Of a stretch of 64,000 nucleotides of DNA, positions 1 through 8,902 are shown in pieces (the stretch's first letter is position 1; every line of letters starts with the position of its first letter). Location: assembly GCA_043819345.1 (NCBI GenBank), contig JBDREX010000008.1, positions 61,084 through 125,083 of the forward strand, given 5' to 3'. The position numbers were made by a program, and so were the translations under genes. This DNA is from CAYRDK01 sp043819345 (lineage in GTDB: Bacteria; Omnitrophota; Gorgyraeia; Velamenicoccales; Velamenicoccaceae). A model generated the notes under the pieces. It ran no database searches. It had not been told where the DNA came from and was given only the letters and a program-made list of their open reading frames with translations.

Positions 1-2
1 AT

Positions 3-1661
3 AGAGGCCAGTTTGAAGAGAGAATTAAGGCAGTGATGGACGAGATTAAGCGTTCCCGTGATGTAATGATTTTTATTGATGAGTTACATATGTTAGTGGG
101 CGCGGGTGCCGCTGAAGGCGCGATAGATGCTTCTAATATCCTAAAGCCTGCTTTATCACGAGGAGAGATTCAATGTATTGGAGCAACAACGCCGGATGAA
201 TTTCGTAAGCACATCGAGAAAGATGCTGCGCTTGAGAGGCGTTTTCAGACAATTATGGTTGATCCTCCCTCTGTTGATGAGGCGATAGAGATTTTAAAAG
301 GATTACAAGGAAAATATGAGCAGCATCATAAGGTTCATTATCTTGATGAGGCTATTGTTGCGGCGGCTAAATTATCTGATCGTTACATTACAGGGCGTTT
401 TTTGCCGGATAAGGCGATTGATTTATTAGATGAGTCTGGTTCCAGATCCAGGCTTGCTATTTTAACAGCCCCGAGCGATATCAAAGAGCTTGAAGTTCAG
501 GTTGAAGAGTTTCGTAAGGAGAAGGAAGTATTCATTAAGAATCAGGATTTTGAAAAAGCGGCAACGTTGCGTGATCAGGAGCGCCAGGCGAGGCAGAAAC
601 TGGAAGATGAAAAGAAAAAGTGGCAGGAGGAGAGAGACAAGACAAGGCCTCAGATAACAGAGGATGATATTGCCACTATTGTTTCTAAAATTACGGGTAT
701 TCCTATTATTAAGCTTGAGCAGAAAGAGGGCGAAAAGCTTTTACGTATTGAAGAAGAGCTTCACGGCAGGGTTATTGGGCAGGATGAAGCCTTAAAGGTG
801 ATAGGTCACGCGGTGAGGCGTTCCAGAGCAGGGATTAAAGATCCACGCAGGCCCATTGGTTCTTTTATCTTTTTGGGGCCTACAGGCGTTGGTAAAACGT
901 TGTTGGGCAGGGCGTTGGCTGAATTTATGTTTGGCGATGAGAATGCTTTAGTGCAATTGGATATGTCTGAGTATATGGAGAAGTTTAATGTTTCAAGGCT
1001 TGTTGGAGCACCTCCAGGATATGTCGGGTATGAAGAGGGCGGCCAGTTGACGGAGAAGATCCGTCGCAGGCCTTATGCTGTTATTCTTTTAGACGAAATT
1101 GAAAAGGCGCATCCGGATGTTTTTAATCTCTTGTTACAGGTTTTAGAAGAAGGGCGTCTTACGGATAGTTACGGCAGGAAAGTTGATTTTAGGAACTGTA
1201 TTATTATTATGACGTCTAATGTGGGCGCTGAGTTGTTGCGTAAGCAAGGTTCTTTAGGTTTTGGTTCACAGACTTCGGATATGAATTATCAGCAAATGAA
1301 GGATAGGCTTTTAGAAGAGGTTAAAAGGACTTTTAAGCCGGAATTTTTAAATAGAATTGATGATGTTATTGTGTTCAGGCCTTTGGATAAAAATGATCTT
1401 TATAAGATTGTTGATATTGAAGTTAAAGGTGTGCAGGAAAGGCTAGCGGATAAAAAGATCACATTAGAGCTGAACCAGGAATCTAAGGATTTATTAATTG
1501 AGAAAGGTTTTGATCCGGTTTTTGGTGCCAGGCCGTTGAAAAGAACGATTCAGCGTTTCCTGGAAGATCCTTTGGCACAGGAGATTATTTCAGGCACGTT
1601 AAAAGAGGGGGCTGTTGTCAAAGTTGTTCGTAAACGAGAAGAACTCTCTTTTGAATTTTAA
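3..1661 (+). CDS. clpC: ATP-dependent Clp protease ATP-binding subunit ClpC (5' end outside window)
   Basis: AAA+ unfoldase that feeds substrates to the ClpP peptidase in the cytoplasm. The reading frame is open from base 3, so the N-terminal domain and the first Walker A lie upstream. What remains starts just before the D1 Walker B (IDELH, about nt 78-92). It continues through the D1 arginine-finger region, a UVR-type coiled middle segment (about nt 495-625), and a complete D2 with Walker A GPTGVGKT (nt 876-899), Walker B LLDEIEKAHPDV and sensor 2 GARPLKR. The UVR segment instead of the long ClpB middle domain argues for ClpC. About 270-300 residues are missing compared with a typical 810-850 residue ClpC. 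The frame itself is intact. Confidence 0.95.
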   Translation, partial: RGQFEERIKAVMDEIKRSRDVMIFIDELHMLVGAGAAEGAIDASNILKPALSRGEIQCIGATTPDEFRKHIEKDAALERRFQTIMVDPPSVDEAIEILKGLQGKYEQHHKVHYLDEAIVAAAKLSDRYITGRFLPDKAIDLLDESGSRSRLAILTAPSDIKELEVQVEEFRKEKEVFIKNQDFEKAATLRDQERQARQKLEDEKKKWQEERDKTRPQITEDDIATIVSKITGIPIIKLEQKEGEKLLRIEEELHGRVIGQDEALKVIGHAVRRSRAGIKDPRRPIGSFIFLGPTGVGKTLLGRALAEFMFGDENALVQLDMSEYMEKFNVSRLVGAPPGYVGYEEGGQLTEKIRRRPYAVILLDEIEKAHPDVFNLLLQVLEEGRLTDSYGRKVDFRNCIIIMTSNVGAELLRKQGSLGFGSQTSDMNYQQMKDRLLEEVKRTFKPEFLNRIDDVIVFRPLDKNDLYKIVDIEVKGVQERLADKKITLELNQESKDLLIEKGFDPVFGARPLKRTIQRFLEDPLAQEIISGTLKEGAVVKVVRKREELSFEF

Positions 1662-1773
1662 TGGTTTTTTGATATAGTTGGCGATATCTGAATTTTGTCT
1701 TTTTTTAGTATAGCGCATGGAGCCTGTGACAATAGTGCTGTTAGGCTGACGAGAGGCTGATTCGAGGATAATA

Positions 1774-2883
1774 ATGTTGAGAAAAAAAATTTTTCTCTTG
1801 GGATTTCTCGGGCTTGTATGTTTTGGATATCTTGTTTTTTGGGCTTCACCGGGTGATGCTTTTTTTCAGGGTGAAGTAGGGAATTTCTGTCAGGAAGATA
1901 TATTATCGTTAGTTTTTGATTTCGATAAGCTTGGTAAAATTGTCCTTTCTTCGCAGCTTATGGAAGGGGAAAAGTTTAATTTATCTGCTAAACTGGATCA
2001 TTTTAAGCTTGCAAATATTGATTTTTTCGCCAATTTTTTCACTCGCGGCGAACTGAGTTATAAGAAAGATAATCAATCCGCTTTTGTTCAGGGCAAGATT
2101 TTTGTTCGGGATCTGCTGTTAAATAGCAAACCGGTTTACGATTTAGATATCTTCTACGAGATTTTAGGCTCTTTGGCAAGTGAGTCAGATTGTGTTATTA
2201 GGGTCCCTTATTTAAGATGGGGATCTTGTTTTGGGCACGGTGAGATTCAGATTAAACATGATCCAAGTTTTAAATTATTTCTAACAATTGACCAGGTTTC
2301 TGTAAGCGAGCTGAATGTTCTGTTTGATTTAAAGAAATTGGCTGTGATTTGTCCTTTATTTGATGATTGTCAGTCGGGTGTTATTAGCGCGCAAATCCAA
2401 ATGGAGGGGCTTCTGAGGTCTCCGCGAATATCAGCGAGATTTGAAATAGACTATATGGACAGCTTTGCTAAAAATCGGAGGGCTGTGATTAATCTGCGCG
2501 GTGTTTATCCTGTTGTTACGATAGATGACTCTTTTATCAGGGAAGGCCAAGATATTATTTTTTCTATACGGGGAAATCTGGAATTAGATAAAATATCTTT
2601 GAGCGGACCGCAGGATAGTCTTGAGTATTTTATGAGGCCGCAAGATAGAGATAGTGTTGTAATTACTACAGATGGATCGGCACATTCCAGAATTCGTTTT
2701 ACAAAGAAAGGGGTTGCTGGTTTTGATGCAGGCCCTGCTGCGCAAAACAGATCAGTATCATTTGAGGGGCAAAAAGAGATGTTGGAGCTCGAACATGATT
2801 TAAAAAGTGATCGAAGGGCATTTAAGATGCGCGTGGCGGGTGATGAGGAGAGAATCAGCTGGGAACATAAAGTGAGGTTTTGA
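1774..2883 (+). CDS. Exported or membrane-anchored protein, weakly AsmA/TamB-like
   Basis: 369 residues. The N-terminus (about residues 5-25) is one hydrophobic signal/anchor segment behind two lysines, and the rest is rich in alternating beta-strand-like sequence. A stretch around residues 205-225 (GVISAQIQMEGLLRSPRISA) resembles the repeated G-x-L-x-G...P-x-I pattern of AsmA/TamB/DUF748 proteins, which form periplasmic lipid-conducting beta structures. The ATG has a GAGG 6 nt upstream. The stop overlaps the mlaE ATG by one base, so it is translationally coupled to the Mla transporter. A role in lipid traffic between membranes is inference from this context. The family assignment is weak and could be wrong. 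Confidence 0.5.
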   Translation: MLRKKIFLLGFLGLVCFGYLVFWASPGDAFFQGEVGNFCQEDILSLVFDFDKLGKIVLSSQLMEGEKFNLSAKLDHFKLANIDFFANFFTRGELSYKKDNQSAFVQGKIFVRDLLLNSKPVYDLDIFYEILGSLASESDCVIRVPYLRWGSCFGHGEIQIKHDPSFKLFLTIDQVSVSELNVLFDLKKLAVICPLFDDCQSGVISAQIQMEGLLRSPRISARFEIDYMDSFAKNRRAVINLRGVYPVVTIDDSFIREGQDIIFSIRGNLELDKISLSGPQDSLEYFMRPQDRDSVVITTDGSAHSRIRFTKKGVAGFDAGPAAQNRSVSFEGQKEMLELEHDLKSDRRAFKMRVAGDEERISWEHKVRF

Positions 2884-3677
2884 TGTTTTTTATGAAGAAG
2901 ACGTTTTATATTTCTCTCGGCGCAAAGGTTATTAATTTTGTTGCTTTTTTCGGAGGGTTATCAAGCCTGGGGCTGCAGACGATAGCTTTAGTTCCAGGTA
3001 AGCCTTTTGGCGCGAGAAGAATTTTTGAACAGGGCAAGAAGATCGGCGTTGATAGCTTTCTTATTGTAGCGCTCGTTTCATTTTTTATTGGTATGATCAT
3101 GGCTCTTCAGACCGCTTACATCATGCAGAAGATGTCCAGCGAGATATACATTGCCAGTATTGTGGCTGTTTCTTTGGTGCGGGAATTAGGGCCGGTTATT
3201 ACGGCTTTAATTGTTGCGGGCCGATGTGGGGCGGGTATCACTGCCGAAATTGGAACGATGACGGTTACAGAACAGGTTGATGCCCTTGTAACGCTGGGAT
3301 CCAATCCGATAAAATATTTGGTTGTTCCGAGATTTTTGAGCCTCACGATTATGTTGCCAATCTTAACAGTCTTTGCTAATGCGATTGGTATTTTTGGAGG
3401 ATACCTTATTTGCGTGTATCGTTTGAGTATTCGCTCCAGTATTTACTTAAATATGACATTTTCTTCTCTTGTGTATAAAGACTTGTTCACGGGTTTGATT
3501 AAGACGGTATTTTTTGGCATGATTATTGCTCTGGTCGCCTGTTATCACGGCCTAAGAGTTGTAGGAGGCGCAGAGGGTGTTGGAAAAGAGACGACCCGGT
3601 CTGTTGTTGATTCTTTCATCATGATTATTGTAGCGGATTGTTTCTTCACCGCTTTATTTTATTTCTTTTTAAAATAA
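2883..3677 (+). CDS. mlaE: MlaE-family phospholipid ABC transporter permease
   Basis: Inner-membrane permease of the Mla system, which moves phospholipids between the inner and outer membranes. About 264 residues with five or six hydrophobic segments. It carries the family core around residues 95-125 (RELGPVITALIVAGR followed by GAGITAEIGTM and TEQVDAL). An ATG at 2883 overlaps the upstream stop (TGATG); ATG 2892 is an alternative. The ATPase gene mlaF starts 6 bp after the stop and the MCE protein follows, the usual MlaE-F-D order. Periplasmic MlaC and lipoprotein MlaA are not in this window. Confidence 0.93.
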   Translation: MFFMKKTFYISLGAKVINFVAFFGGLSSLGLQTIALVPGKPFGARRIFEQGKKIGVDSFLIVALVSFFIGMIMALQTAYIMQKMSSEIYIASIVAVSLVRELGPVITALIVAGRCGAGITAEIGTMTVTEQVDALVTLGSNPIKYLVVPRFLSLTIMLPILTVFANAIGIFGGYLICVYRLSIRSSIYLNMTFSSLVYKDLFTGLIKTVFFGMIIALVACYHGLRVVGGAEGVGKETTRSVVDSFIMIIVADCFFTALFYFFLK

Positions 3678-3683
3678 ACTCTT

Positions 3684-4454
3684 ATGATAGAACTGATTAA
3701 TGTATCAAAAAATTTTTTTGGTATGCAGGTTTTAGACCAAATGTCTTTGTCTGTTCAAAAAGGAGAGACGAAAGTTATTATTGGCAGGTCTGGTGTCGGT
3801 AAAAGTGTTACGCTTAAACATATTGTACGTCTCTTGGAGCCGGATCAGGGGCAGGTGCGCGTGGACGGTAAAGATGTATTGTCTTTGAGGGGCAAGGAGC
3901 TTAACGAATTACACATGGAAATTGGCATGGTCTTTCAGGGTGGTGCCCTTTTTGATTCTTTGACGGTGGGTGAGAATGTTGGTTTTATTTTAAGAGAACA
4001 TACAAATTTTAAAGCGAGTGAAATTGCCAAGCGCGTTGAAGAATCGTTGGCACTGGTAGGTTTATATAAGATAGAGGATTATATGCCTGCTGATTTAAGC
4101 GGCGGCATGAAAAAACGCGTTGCATTGGCCAGGGCTATTTGCACCAGGCCTAAAATTATTCTCTATGATGAGCCAACAACGGGGGTTGACCCGATTACCG
4201 CAGATGCTATTAATCTTTTGATTGATGAACTTCATGATAAACTTAAGGTTACTTCCATTGTGGTAACACATGACATGAGAAGTGCTTATAAGGTTGCTGA
4301 CCGTATCGCGATGTTGTATCAGGGTAAGATTATCGCTGAAGGCACTCCCGATGAGATCAGATATACGCATAATCCTGTTGTACATCAGTTTATTACGGGT
4401 GCTGCTCATGGGCCGATTACGGAAGGACAGAGTTCAATTTTGACAGGTGCCTAG
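3684..4454 (+). CDS. mlaF: MlaF-family phospholipid ABC transporter ATPase
   Basis: Cytoplasmic ATPase that drives the MlaE permease. 256 residues, a normal length. Walker A is GRSGVGKS (about 34-41), the signature motif is LSGGMKKRVALARA (about 138-151), Walker B is ILYDEPTTGVDP (about 157-168), and a switch histidine follows in VVTHDM. The LSGGM-K-KR form and the YDEPTTGLDP-like motif are typical of MlaF. It lies 6 bp downstream of mlaE and 59 bp upstream of mlaD, in the same operon. Confidence 0.94.
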   Translation: MIELINVSKNFFGMQVLDQMSLSVQKGETKVIIGRSGVGKSVTLKHIVRLLEPDQGQVRVDGKDVLSLRGKELNELHMEIGMVFQGGALFDSLTVGENVGFILREHTNFKASEIAKRVEESLALVGLYKIEDYMPADLSGGMKKRVALARAICTRPKIILYDEPTTGVDPITADAINLLIDELHDKLKVTSIVVTHDMRSAYKVADRIAMLYQGKIIAEGTPDEIRYTHNPVVHQFITGAAHGPITEGQSSILTGA

Positions 4455-4513
4455 GATTTTACAGATTGACTGATTGGCCGAGAAATCATTGATCTATTAA
4501 CGAAAGAGGGGAT

Positions 4514-5188
4514 ATGGCAGAAAAAAGCAAAACATTGGAATTGAAGGTAGGTATATTTGTTTTCTGTGGCCTCATTGTTTTGGCATGGTTTGTTTTGTGG
4601 ATTGGCGATTTCAAGATTATAAAACAAGGTTATAATATGAATGCTGTTTTTGGATTTGCTAATGGCATTAAAGTTGGCGCGCCTGTGCGTCTTGCAGGCG
4701 TAGAAAAAGGGGAAGTCAAAGAGATTATTTTATTGCATAATCATAATGGCCAGTCCAAGGTGATTGTAAAAGCGTGGTTGGCGGGTGATTCGTTGGTCCC
4801 TCGGGATTCCAGAATATGGGTTAATACGTTAGGTTTATTGGGAGAGAAGTATCTGGAGATTATTCCGGGCCAGGATTATAGTCACTTGGTGCAAGAAGGG
4901 GATACTTTGGCCGGCGAAGATCCGACTTCGGTACAGGAGGTAACGGAATTGCTCAAAGATGCTGCAACGCAGGCCGAACACGTTATGAATAGCATGCAAA
5001 AAACTTTGGATAGCATGACTCTTATTTTGGATGATGTCCATGATGGCCGTGGAACGGTTGGAAAACTTTTTAGCGAGGATAAATTATACACAGATTTAGA
5101 GGAAATGTTTGCTGATTTAAAAGCGCATCCCTGGAAGCTGTTGTATCGGCCGAAAGAACCTTTAAAGACAGAAAAGAAAGATGTGTAA
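4514..5188 (+). CDS. mlaD: MlaD-family MCE-domain protein
   Basis: Periplasmic, inner-membrane-anchored MCE protein that forms a hexameric lipid tunnel on MlaE. 224 residues. A single transmembrane helix occupies about residues 11-32. The MCE domain follows (about 38-117), recognisable from FANGIKVGAPVRLAGVEKGEV and the LGLLGEKYLEI strand. A helical tail ends in the PWKLLYRP-type sequence common in these proteins. A GAGGGG-like ribosome site lies about 6 nt before the ATG. The stop overlaps the radA start (TAATG), placing radA in the same transcript. Confidence 0.92.
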   Translation: MAEKSKTLELKVGIFVFCGLIVLAWFVLWIGDFKIIKQGYNMNAVFGFANGIKVGAPVRLAGVEKGEVKEIILLHNHNGQSKVIVKAWLAGDSLVPRDSRIWVNTLGLLGEKYLEIIPGQDYSHLVQEGDTLAGEDPTSVQEVTELLKDAATQAEHVMNSMQKTLDSMTLILDDVHDGRGTVGKLFSEDKLYTDLEEMFADLKAHPWKLLYRPKEPLKTEKKDV

Positions 5189-6567
5189 TGGCAAGGGCCG
5201 CAAAGAGTAAGACCGCGTTTGTTTGTCAAAGTTGTGGATTTGGTTCGGCAAAGTGGTTGGGTAAGTGTCCGGATTGCGAGAGCTGGAATTCATTCGTTGA
5301 AGAAGAGATTTGCAATAAACCCCATGGAGCGAATTCTTCATTTTTGCAGGAGCCTGTTTTACTTCATAGTGTTAAAACATCCCACCAGGAGCGCATAACG
5401 GTTGATATTGCAGAATTAGATCGTGTTTTGGGTGGTGGTGTTGTTCCCGGATCAGTTGTGTTAATTGGCGGAGATCCAGGTATAGGTAAGTCAACAATTT
5501 CTTTGCAATTATGCCGGCAACTTGCCAAGAAAGGCAAGAAGATTCTTTATGTGAGCGGGGAAGAATCCGTTCAACAGACAAAATTGCGAGCTGATAGGCT
5601 TGGTACAGGTTCACAGGATCAGCTTTACATTGTTAACGCGACGGATATTGATGCGGTTATTGAGTTTATAAAGAAGTTTCTTCCTGACGTCGTGATCATT
5701 GATTCTATTCAGGTTGTTTATACCAGCGCTTTGTCTTCTAGTGCTGGTAGTGTTGGGCAGGTGCGTCAGTGTGCAAGTGTCTTAACGCAGCTGGCTAAAG
5801 CGACGGGTATAGCTATTTTTCTTATAGGGCACGTCACTAAAGAAGGGACTTTGGCCGGTCCTCGGGTTTTGGAGCACATTGTTGATACGGTGTTGTACTT
5901 TGAAGGCGAGCGATTTTCAGGACATCGAATTTTAAGAGCTTTTAAAAATAGATTTGGTTCTACAAATGAGATTGGTGTTTTTGAAATGAGCCAGAATGGT
6001 TTGGCTCAGGTCTTGAATCCATCGGAGATTTTTTTAGCAGAGCGTCCTAAGGAGGTTTCTGGCAGTGTTGTTGTCCCCATTCTGGAGGGGACCAGGCCTA
6101 TTCTTGTTGAGATTCAGGCTCTTGTGACGAAAGCTAGTTTTGGTGTGACACGGCGTAAATCTCAGGGAATTGATTATAATAGGTTGAGCTTGTTGGCAGC
6201 GGTTTTGGAAAAAAGACTCTCCTTAAAGTTATTTGACAGGGATATTTTTGTTAATGTTGTTGGTGGGATTAAAGTAGATGATCCGGCCTTGGATTTGGCT
6301 ATTTGTTTAGCGATTGGCTCAAGCTACTTTGATAAGATTATTCCTTTTGATATGGTCGCTGTTGGCGAAGTTGGGCTGTCGAGTGAAGTGCGCAGTGTTA
6401 CCAATGTTATATCAAGGACAGTAGAAGCGGCTAAACTTGGTTTTAAAAGGTGTGTGTTGCCTCAATCTAACCATAAGGTGTGTCAGCAGGAACCACGTTT
6501 AAAACAGATAGGGCTGGTCAGCGTTGATGATTTAAAAAGTGCTTTTGATTATTTATGGAAAACATAG
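5188..6567 (+). CDS. radA: DNA repair protein RadA
   Basis: RecA-like DNA branch-migration ATPase in recombinational repair. 459 residues, the expected length. It has the N-terminal C4 zinc finger (Cys 13, 16, 27, 30), Walker A GGDPGIGKST (about 94-103), the RadA-specific KNRFG motif (about 252-256) and a C-terminal Lon-like domain (about 300-455) with the GGIKVDDPALDLAI segment. The ATG overlaps the mlaD stop by one base, so it is probably co-translated with the Mla genes. No functional link between the two is known to me. Confidence 0.97.
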   Translation: MARAAKSKTAFVCQSCGFGSAKWLGKCPDCESWNSFVEEEICNKPHGANSSFLQEPVLLHSVKTSHQERITVDIAELDRVLGGGVVPGSVVLIGGDPGIGKSTISLQLCRQLAKKGKKILYVSGEESVQQTKLRADRLGTGSQDQLYIVNATDIDAVIEFIKKFLPDVVIIDSIQVVYTSALSSSAGSVGQVRQCASVLTQLAKATGIAIFLIGHVTKEGTLAGPRVLEHIVDTVLYFEGERFSGHRILRAFKNRFGSTNEIGVFEMSQNGLAQVLNPSEIFLAERPKEVSGSVVVPILEGTRPILVEIQALVTKASFGVTRRKSQGIDYNRLSLLAAVLEKRLSLKLFDRDIFVNVVGGIKVDDPALDLAICLAIGSSYFDKIIPFDMVAVGEVGLSSEVRSVTNVISRTVEAAKLGFKRCVLPQSNHKVCQQEPRLKQIGLVSVDDLKSAFDYLWKT

Positions 6568-6579
6568 AAGAGCGTTAAA

Positions 6580-6642
6580 GCGGTGAGCGGGTTGGTGAGT
6601 GCCCGGGTTAACGGGTTAAGCTCGAAAACCCGTTAACACAAT
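6580..6642. repeat. Dispersed intergenic inverted repeat (GTTAAC family), copy A
   Basis: The radA to PIN-TRAM gap holds a GC-richer stretch in which GGGTTAACGGGTTA is answered by AACCCGTTAAC, an imperfect palindrome centred on AGCTCG. Related sequences lie near 21.85, 31.01, 53.57 and 58.08 kb. They share words such as GAGTTGGCGAGT, ACCCGTTAAC and ACACAAT. It is noncoding, and whether it is mobile is unknown. Confidence 0.55.
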
Positions 6643-6656
6643 ACGGAGATAAAAAT

Positions 6657-7649
6657 ATGAATATGACGATGCTGTTTGTGCGGATTCTTTTTCTGTTGTG
6701 TTCTGCGATTGTTGGTTATCAGGTGGGCGATGTAAATAATTTTAATATTGTGTATACATCGTCAGCAGGATTGATTTTCGGTCTTCTGATTATTATTTTA
6801 GAAGCTGGTATGAGAGGTATATCTGTAAGAGGCTTATCAAGCGCGGTATTTGGCCTGATTTTGGGGTTAATTATTTCGAGACTGATGACAGGCGCTCTTT
6901 TCGCGTTGTTCCCATTAGACAAGTCTATGCGCGACATCACGGCCTATTTACTGACACTTTCTTTTTCTTACCTGGGGGTTGCAATCGCCTTGCGCGGCAG
7001 GGATGAGTTCAATTTGATTATTCCTTATGTTAAGTTCCGTCGGCAGGATGAAAAGGCCGATACGGTTGTTTTAGATACGAGTGTTATTGTTGATGGCAGA
7101 GTTGTTGATATTCTAAAGACTTCTTTTTTGGATGCGCGTTTGATTGTACCACGTTTTGTTTTAAGAGAATTGCAGATTATTGCTGATTCATCTGATTCTA
7201 TAAAACGTCAGCGTGGCCGGCGTGGCTTGGAAATTTTGCGTATGATTCAGGAAGATGCACGGTTTAATCTTATTGTACATGAAGAAGATTTTCCTGATGT
7301 TCACGATGTTGATGCGAAGTTGGTTAAATTGGCCAAGCTTCTTGAAGCAAAAATTTTTACGGTTGATTTTAACCTCAATCGTATTTCAGAGCTTCAGGGT
7401 GTTAAGGTGTTAAATATTAATGAACTGGCAAATGCTTTAAAATCTGTTGTTTTGCCGGGAGAAAAGATAGAAGTCAAATTAATGAAGGAAGGTAAGGAGC
7501 ATAATCAGGCTATCGCTTATCTGGAGGATGGCACGATGGTTGTGGTTGAAGATGGACGCCGCTTGATTGGTCAAACGGCTGAGGTGGTTATTACTTCTGT
7601 TTTGCAGACTCAGGCAGGAAGAATGGTTTTTGCTAGGATTGAAAAATAA
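6657..7649 (+). CDS. PIN-TRAM domain integral membrane protein (YacL-like)
   Basis: 330 residues. The first 110 or so contain about four transmembrane helices. A PIN ribonuclease-fold domain follows (about 138-260) with acidic residues in VVLDTSVIVDGR, ELQIIADSSD, DVDAKLVKLA and TVDFNLN. A C-terminal TRAM domain (about 265-325) may bind RNA. The layout matches the YacL/PIN-TRAM family, which lies beside ispD and ispF in many bacteria, as here. Membrane-tethered RNase activity is inferred from the fold; the biological role is not established. Ribosome site GGAG lies about 10 nt before the ATG. Confidence 0.88.
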   Translation: MNMTMLFVRILFLLCSAIVGYQVGDVNNFNIVYTSSAGLIFGLLIIILEAGMRGISVRGLSSAVFGLILGLIISRLMTGALFALFPLDKSMRDITAYLLTLSFSYLGVAIALRGRDEFNLIIPYVKFRRQDEKADTVVLDTSVIVDGRVVDILKTSFLDARLIVPRFVLRELQIIADSSDSIKRQRGRRGLEILRMIQEDARFNLIVHEEDFPDVHDVDAKLVKLAKLLEAKIFTVDFNLNRISELQGVKVLNINELANALKSVVLPGEKIEVKLMKEGKEHNQAIAYLEDGTMVVVEDGRRLIGQTAEVVITSVLQTQAGRMVFARIEK

Positions 7650-7701
7650 ATCGTAATTGATTTGTTGAGCTTTTGTTGCAGAAGGCAGGAAAGGTTGTAT
7701 T

Positions 7702-8406
7702 TTGGTGTCAAAAAGTGAAAAGATAACAGCGATTATTGTTGCAGGCGGCTTAGGTGCGAGGATGAATCTTGATTTGGCCAAGCCACTTGTTGAAATTAAG
7801 AAAAAACCTATTTTTATTTATACTCTGGAGGCTTTTGAATTTCATCCATTGATAGATGAAATTGTTCTAGTGTTCAATAAAGAGGGCCTTATAAAAGCCA
7901 GAAAACTTGTGGCAGACTATGGTTTTAAGAAGGTTTCCAGAGTTATCTGTGGAGGCCTCACAAGAAAAGAGTCTGTGCGCAATGGCCTGGAAGTTATAGG
8001 TTCAAAAACGAAACTTGTTGTTATTCATGATGGCGTTCGGCCTTTTGTTGACGAGGGCAGTATTTCCAGGGTTATCGCTGAGGCACAAGTTATGGGTGCT
8101 GCTATTTTAGGAGTACCGGTTAAGTCGACAATTAAGAGAGCAGATAGAAATACAGAGGTGGATGCGACTTTAAGACGTGATGCGCTTTGGGAGATTCAGA
8201 CGCCCCAGGTTTTTGAGCGTGAACTTATACAAAAAGCTTATTTAAGGGCTAGTAAGCATGCGGTGCCTGATGATGCGGCTTTAGTTGAGCTGATGGGCAA
8301 GAGGATCAAGATTGTTATGGGGTCTTATTTTAACATTAAGATCACTACGCAGGAAGATCTTGTTTTTGCTGAGTCCATTGCTGATATTAAGGCTCTTGAG
8401 CAATAG
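7702..8406 (+). CDS. ispD: 2-C-methyl-D-erythritol 4-phosphate cytidylyltransferase
   Basis: Third step of the MEP isoprenoid pathway, joining CTP to methylerythritol phosphate. About 233 residues. The N-terminal nucleotide-binding loop is AIIVAGGLGARMN, with the catalytic lysine in AKPLVEI. VVIHDGVRPFV and IQTPQVF are also family motifs. The start is TTG 7702 or GTG 7705, both within range of the AGGAAAGG at 7686-7693. ispF follows after 7 bp. Confidence 0.95.
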   Translation: MVSKSEKITAIIVAGGLGARMNLDLAKPLVEIKKKPIFIYTLEAFEFHPLIDEIVLVFNKEGLIKARKLVADYGFKKVSRVICGGLTRKESVRNGLEVIGSKTKLVVIHDGVRPFVDEGSISRVIAEAQVMGAAILGVPVKSTIKRADRNTEVDATLRRDALWEIQTPQVFERELIQKAYLRASKHAVPDDAALVELMGKRIKIVMGSYFNIKITTQEDLVFAESIADIKALEQ

Positions 8407-8413
8407 GTGAGAT

Positions 8414-8890
8414 ATGATGAGAATTGGTTTGGGTTATGATATTCATAGGTTTTCAGCTGGAAGAAAACTTTTTATAGGCGGTATTGAGATTCCTTCATCA
8501 AAAGGCCTGCTGGGGCATTCTGACGCGGATGTTCTGATTCATGCTCTTTGTGATGCTCTCTTGGGTGCAATGGGTCAAGCGGATATTGGGCATCACTTTC
8601 CTGATACAGACCAAAAATATAAAGATGTGTCAAGTTTAGTATTATTGGAACAAGTGCGTTTTTTGTTGGAAAAAGAGGGTTATGAAATAGAAAATATTGA
8701 TACGGTTGTTCTGCTGGAGGCACCGAAAATTGCTCCTTACAAGGAAAAGATAAAGGAGTGTTTGTCTGCCTGCTTAAAGATGGGGCAATCGCGTATTTCT
8801 ATAAAAGCGACGACGCATGAAGGCGTAGGTGAGATTGGCCGCGGAGAAGCCGCAGCAGCTCACGCGGTAGTTTTAATAAAGAAGAAATAG
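8414..8890 (+). CDS. ispF: 2-C-methyl-D-erythritol 2,4-cyclodiphosphate synthase
   Basis: Fifth MEP-pathway enzyme, forming the cyclodiphosphate. 158 residues, normal length. Metal ligands are in GYDIHRF (Asp9, His11) and the conserved GHSDADVLIHALCDALLGA block; DIGHHFPDTD and the C-terminal KATTHEGVGEIGRGE are also family signatures. It starts at ATG 8414, directly preceded by ispD. The two genes together supply isoprenoid precursors for quinones and lipid carriers. Confidence 0.97.
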   Translation: MMRIGLGYDIHRFSAGRKLFIGGIEIPSSKGLLGHSDADVLIHALCDALLGAMGQADIGHHFPDTDQKYKDVSSLVLLEQVRFLLEKEGYEIENIDTVVLLEAPKIAPYKEKIKECLSACLKMGQSRISIKATTHEGVGEIGRGEAAAAHAVVLIKKK

Positions 8891-8902
8891 AGGGGGTATA
8901 TT

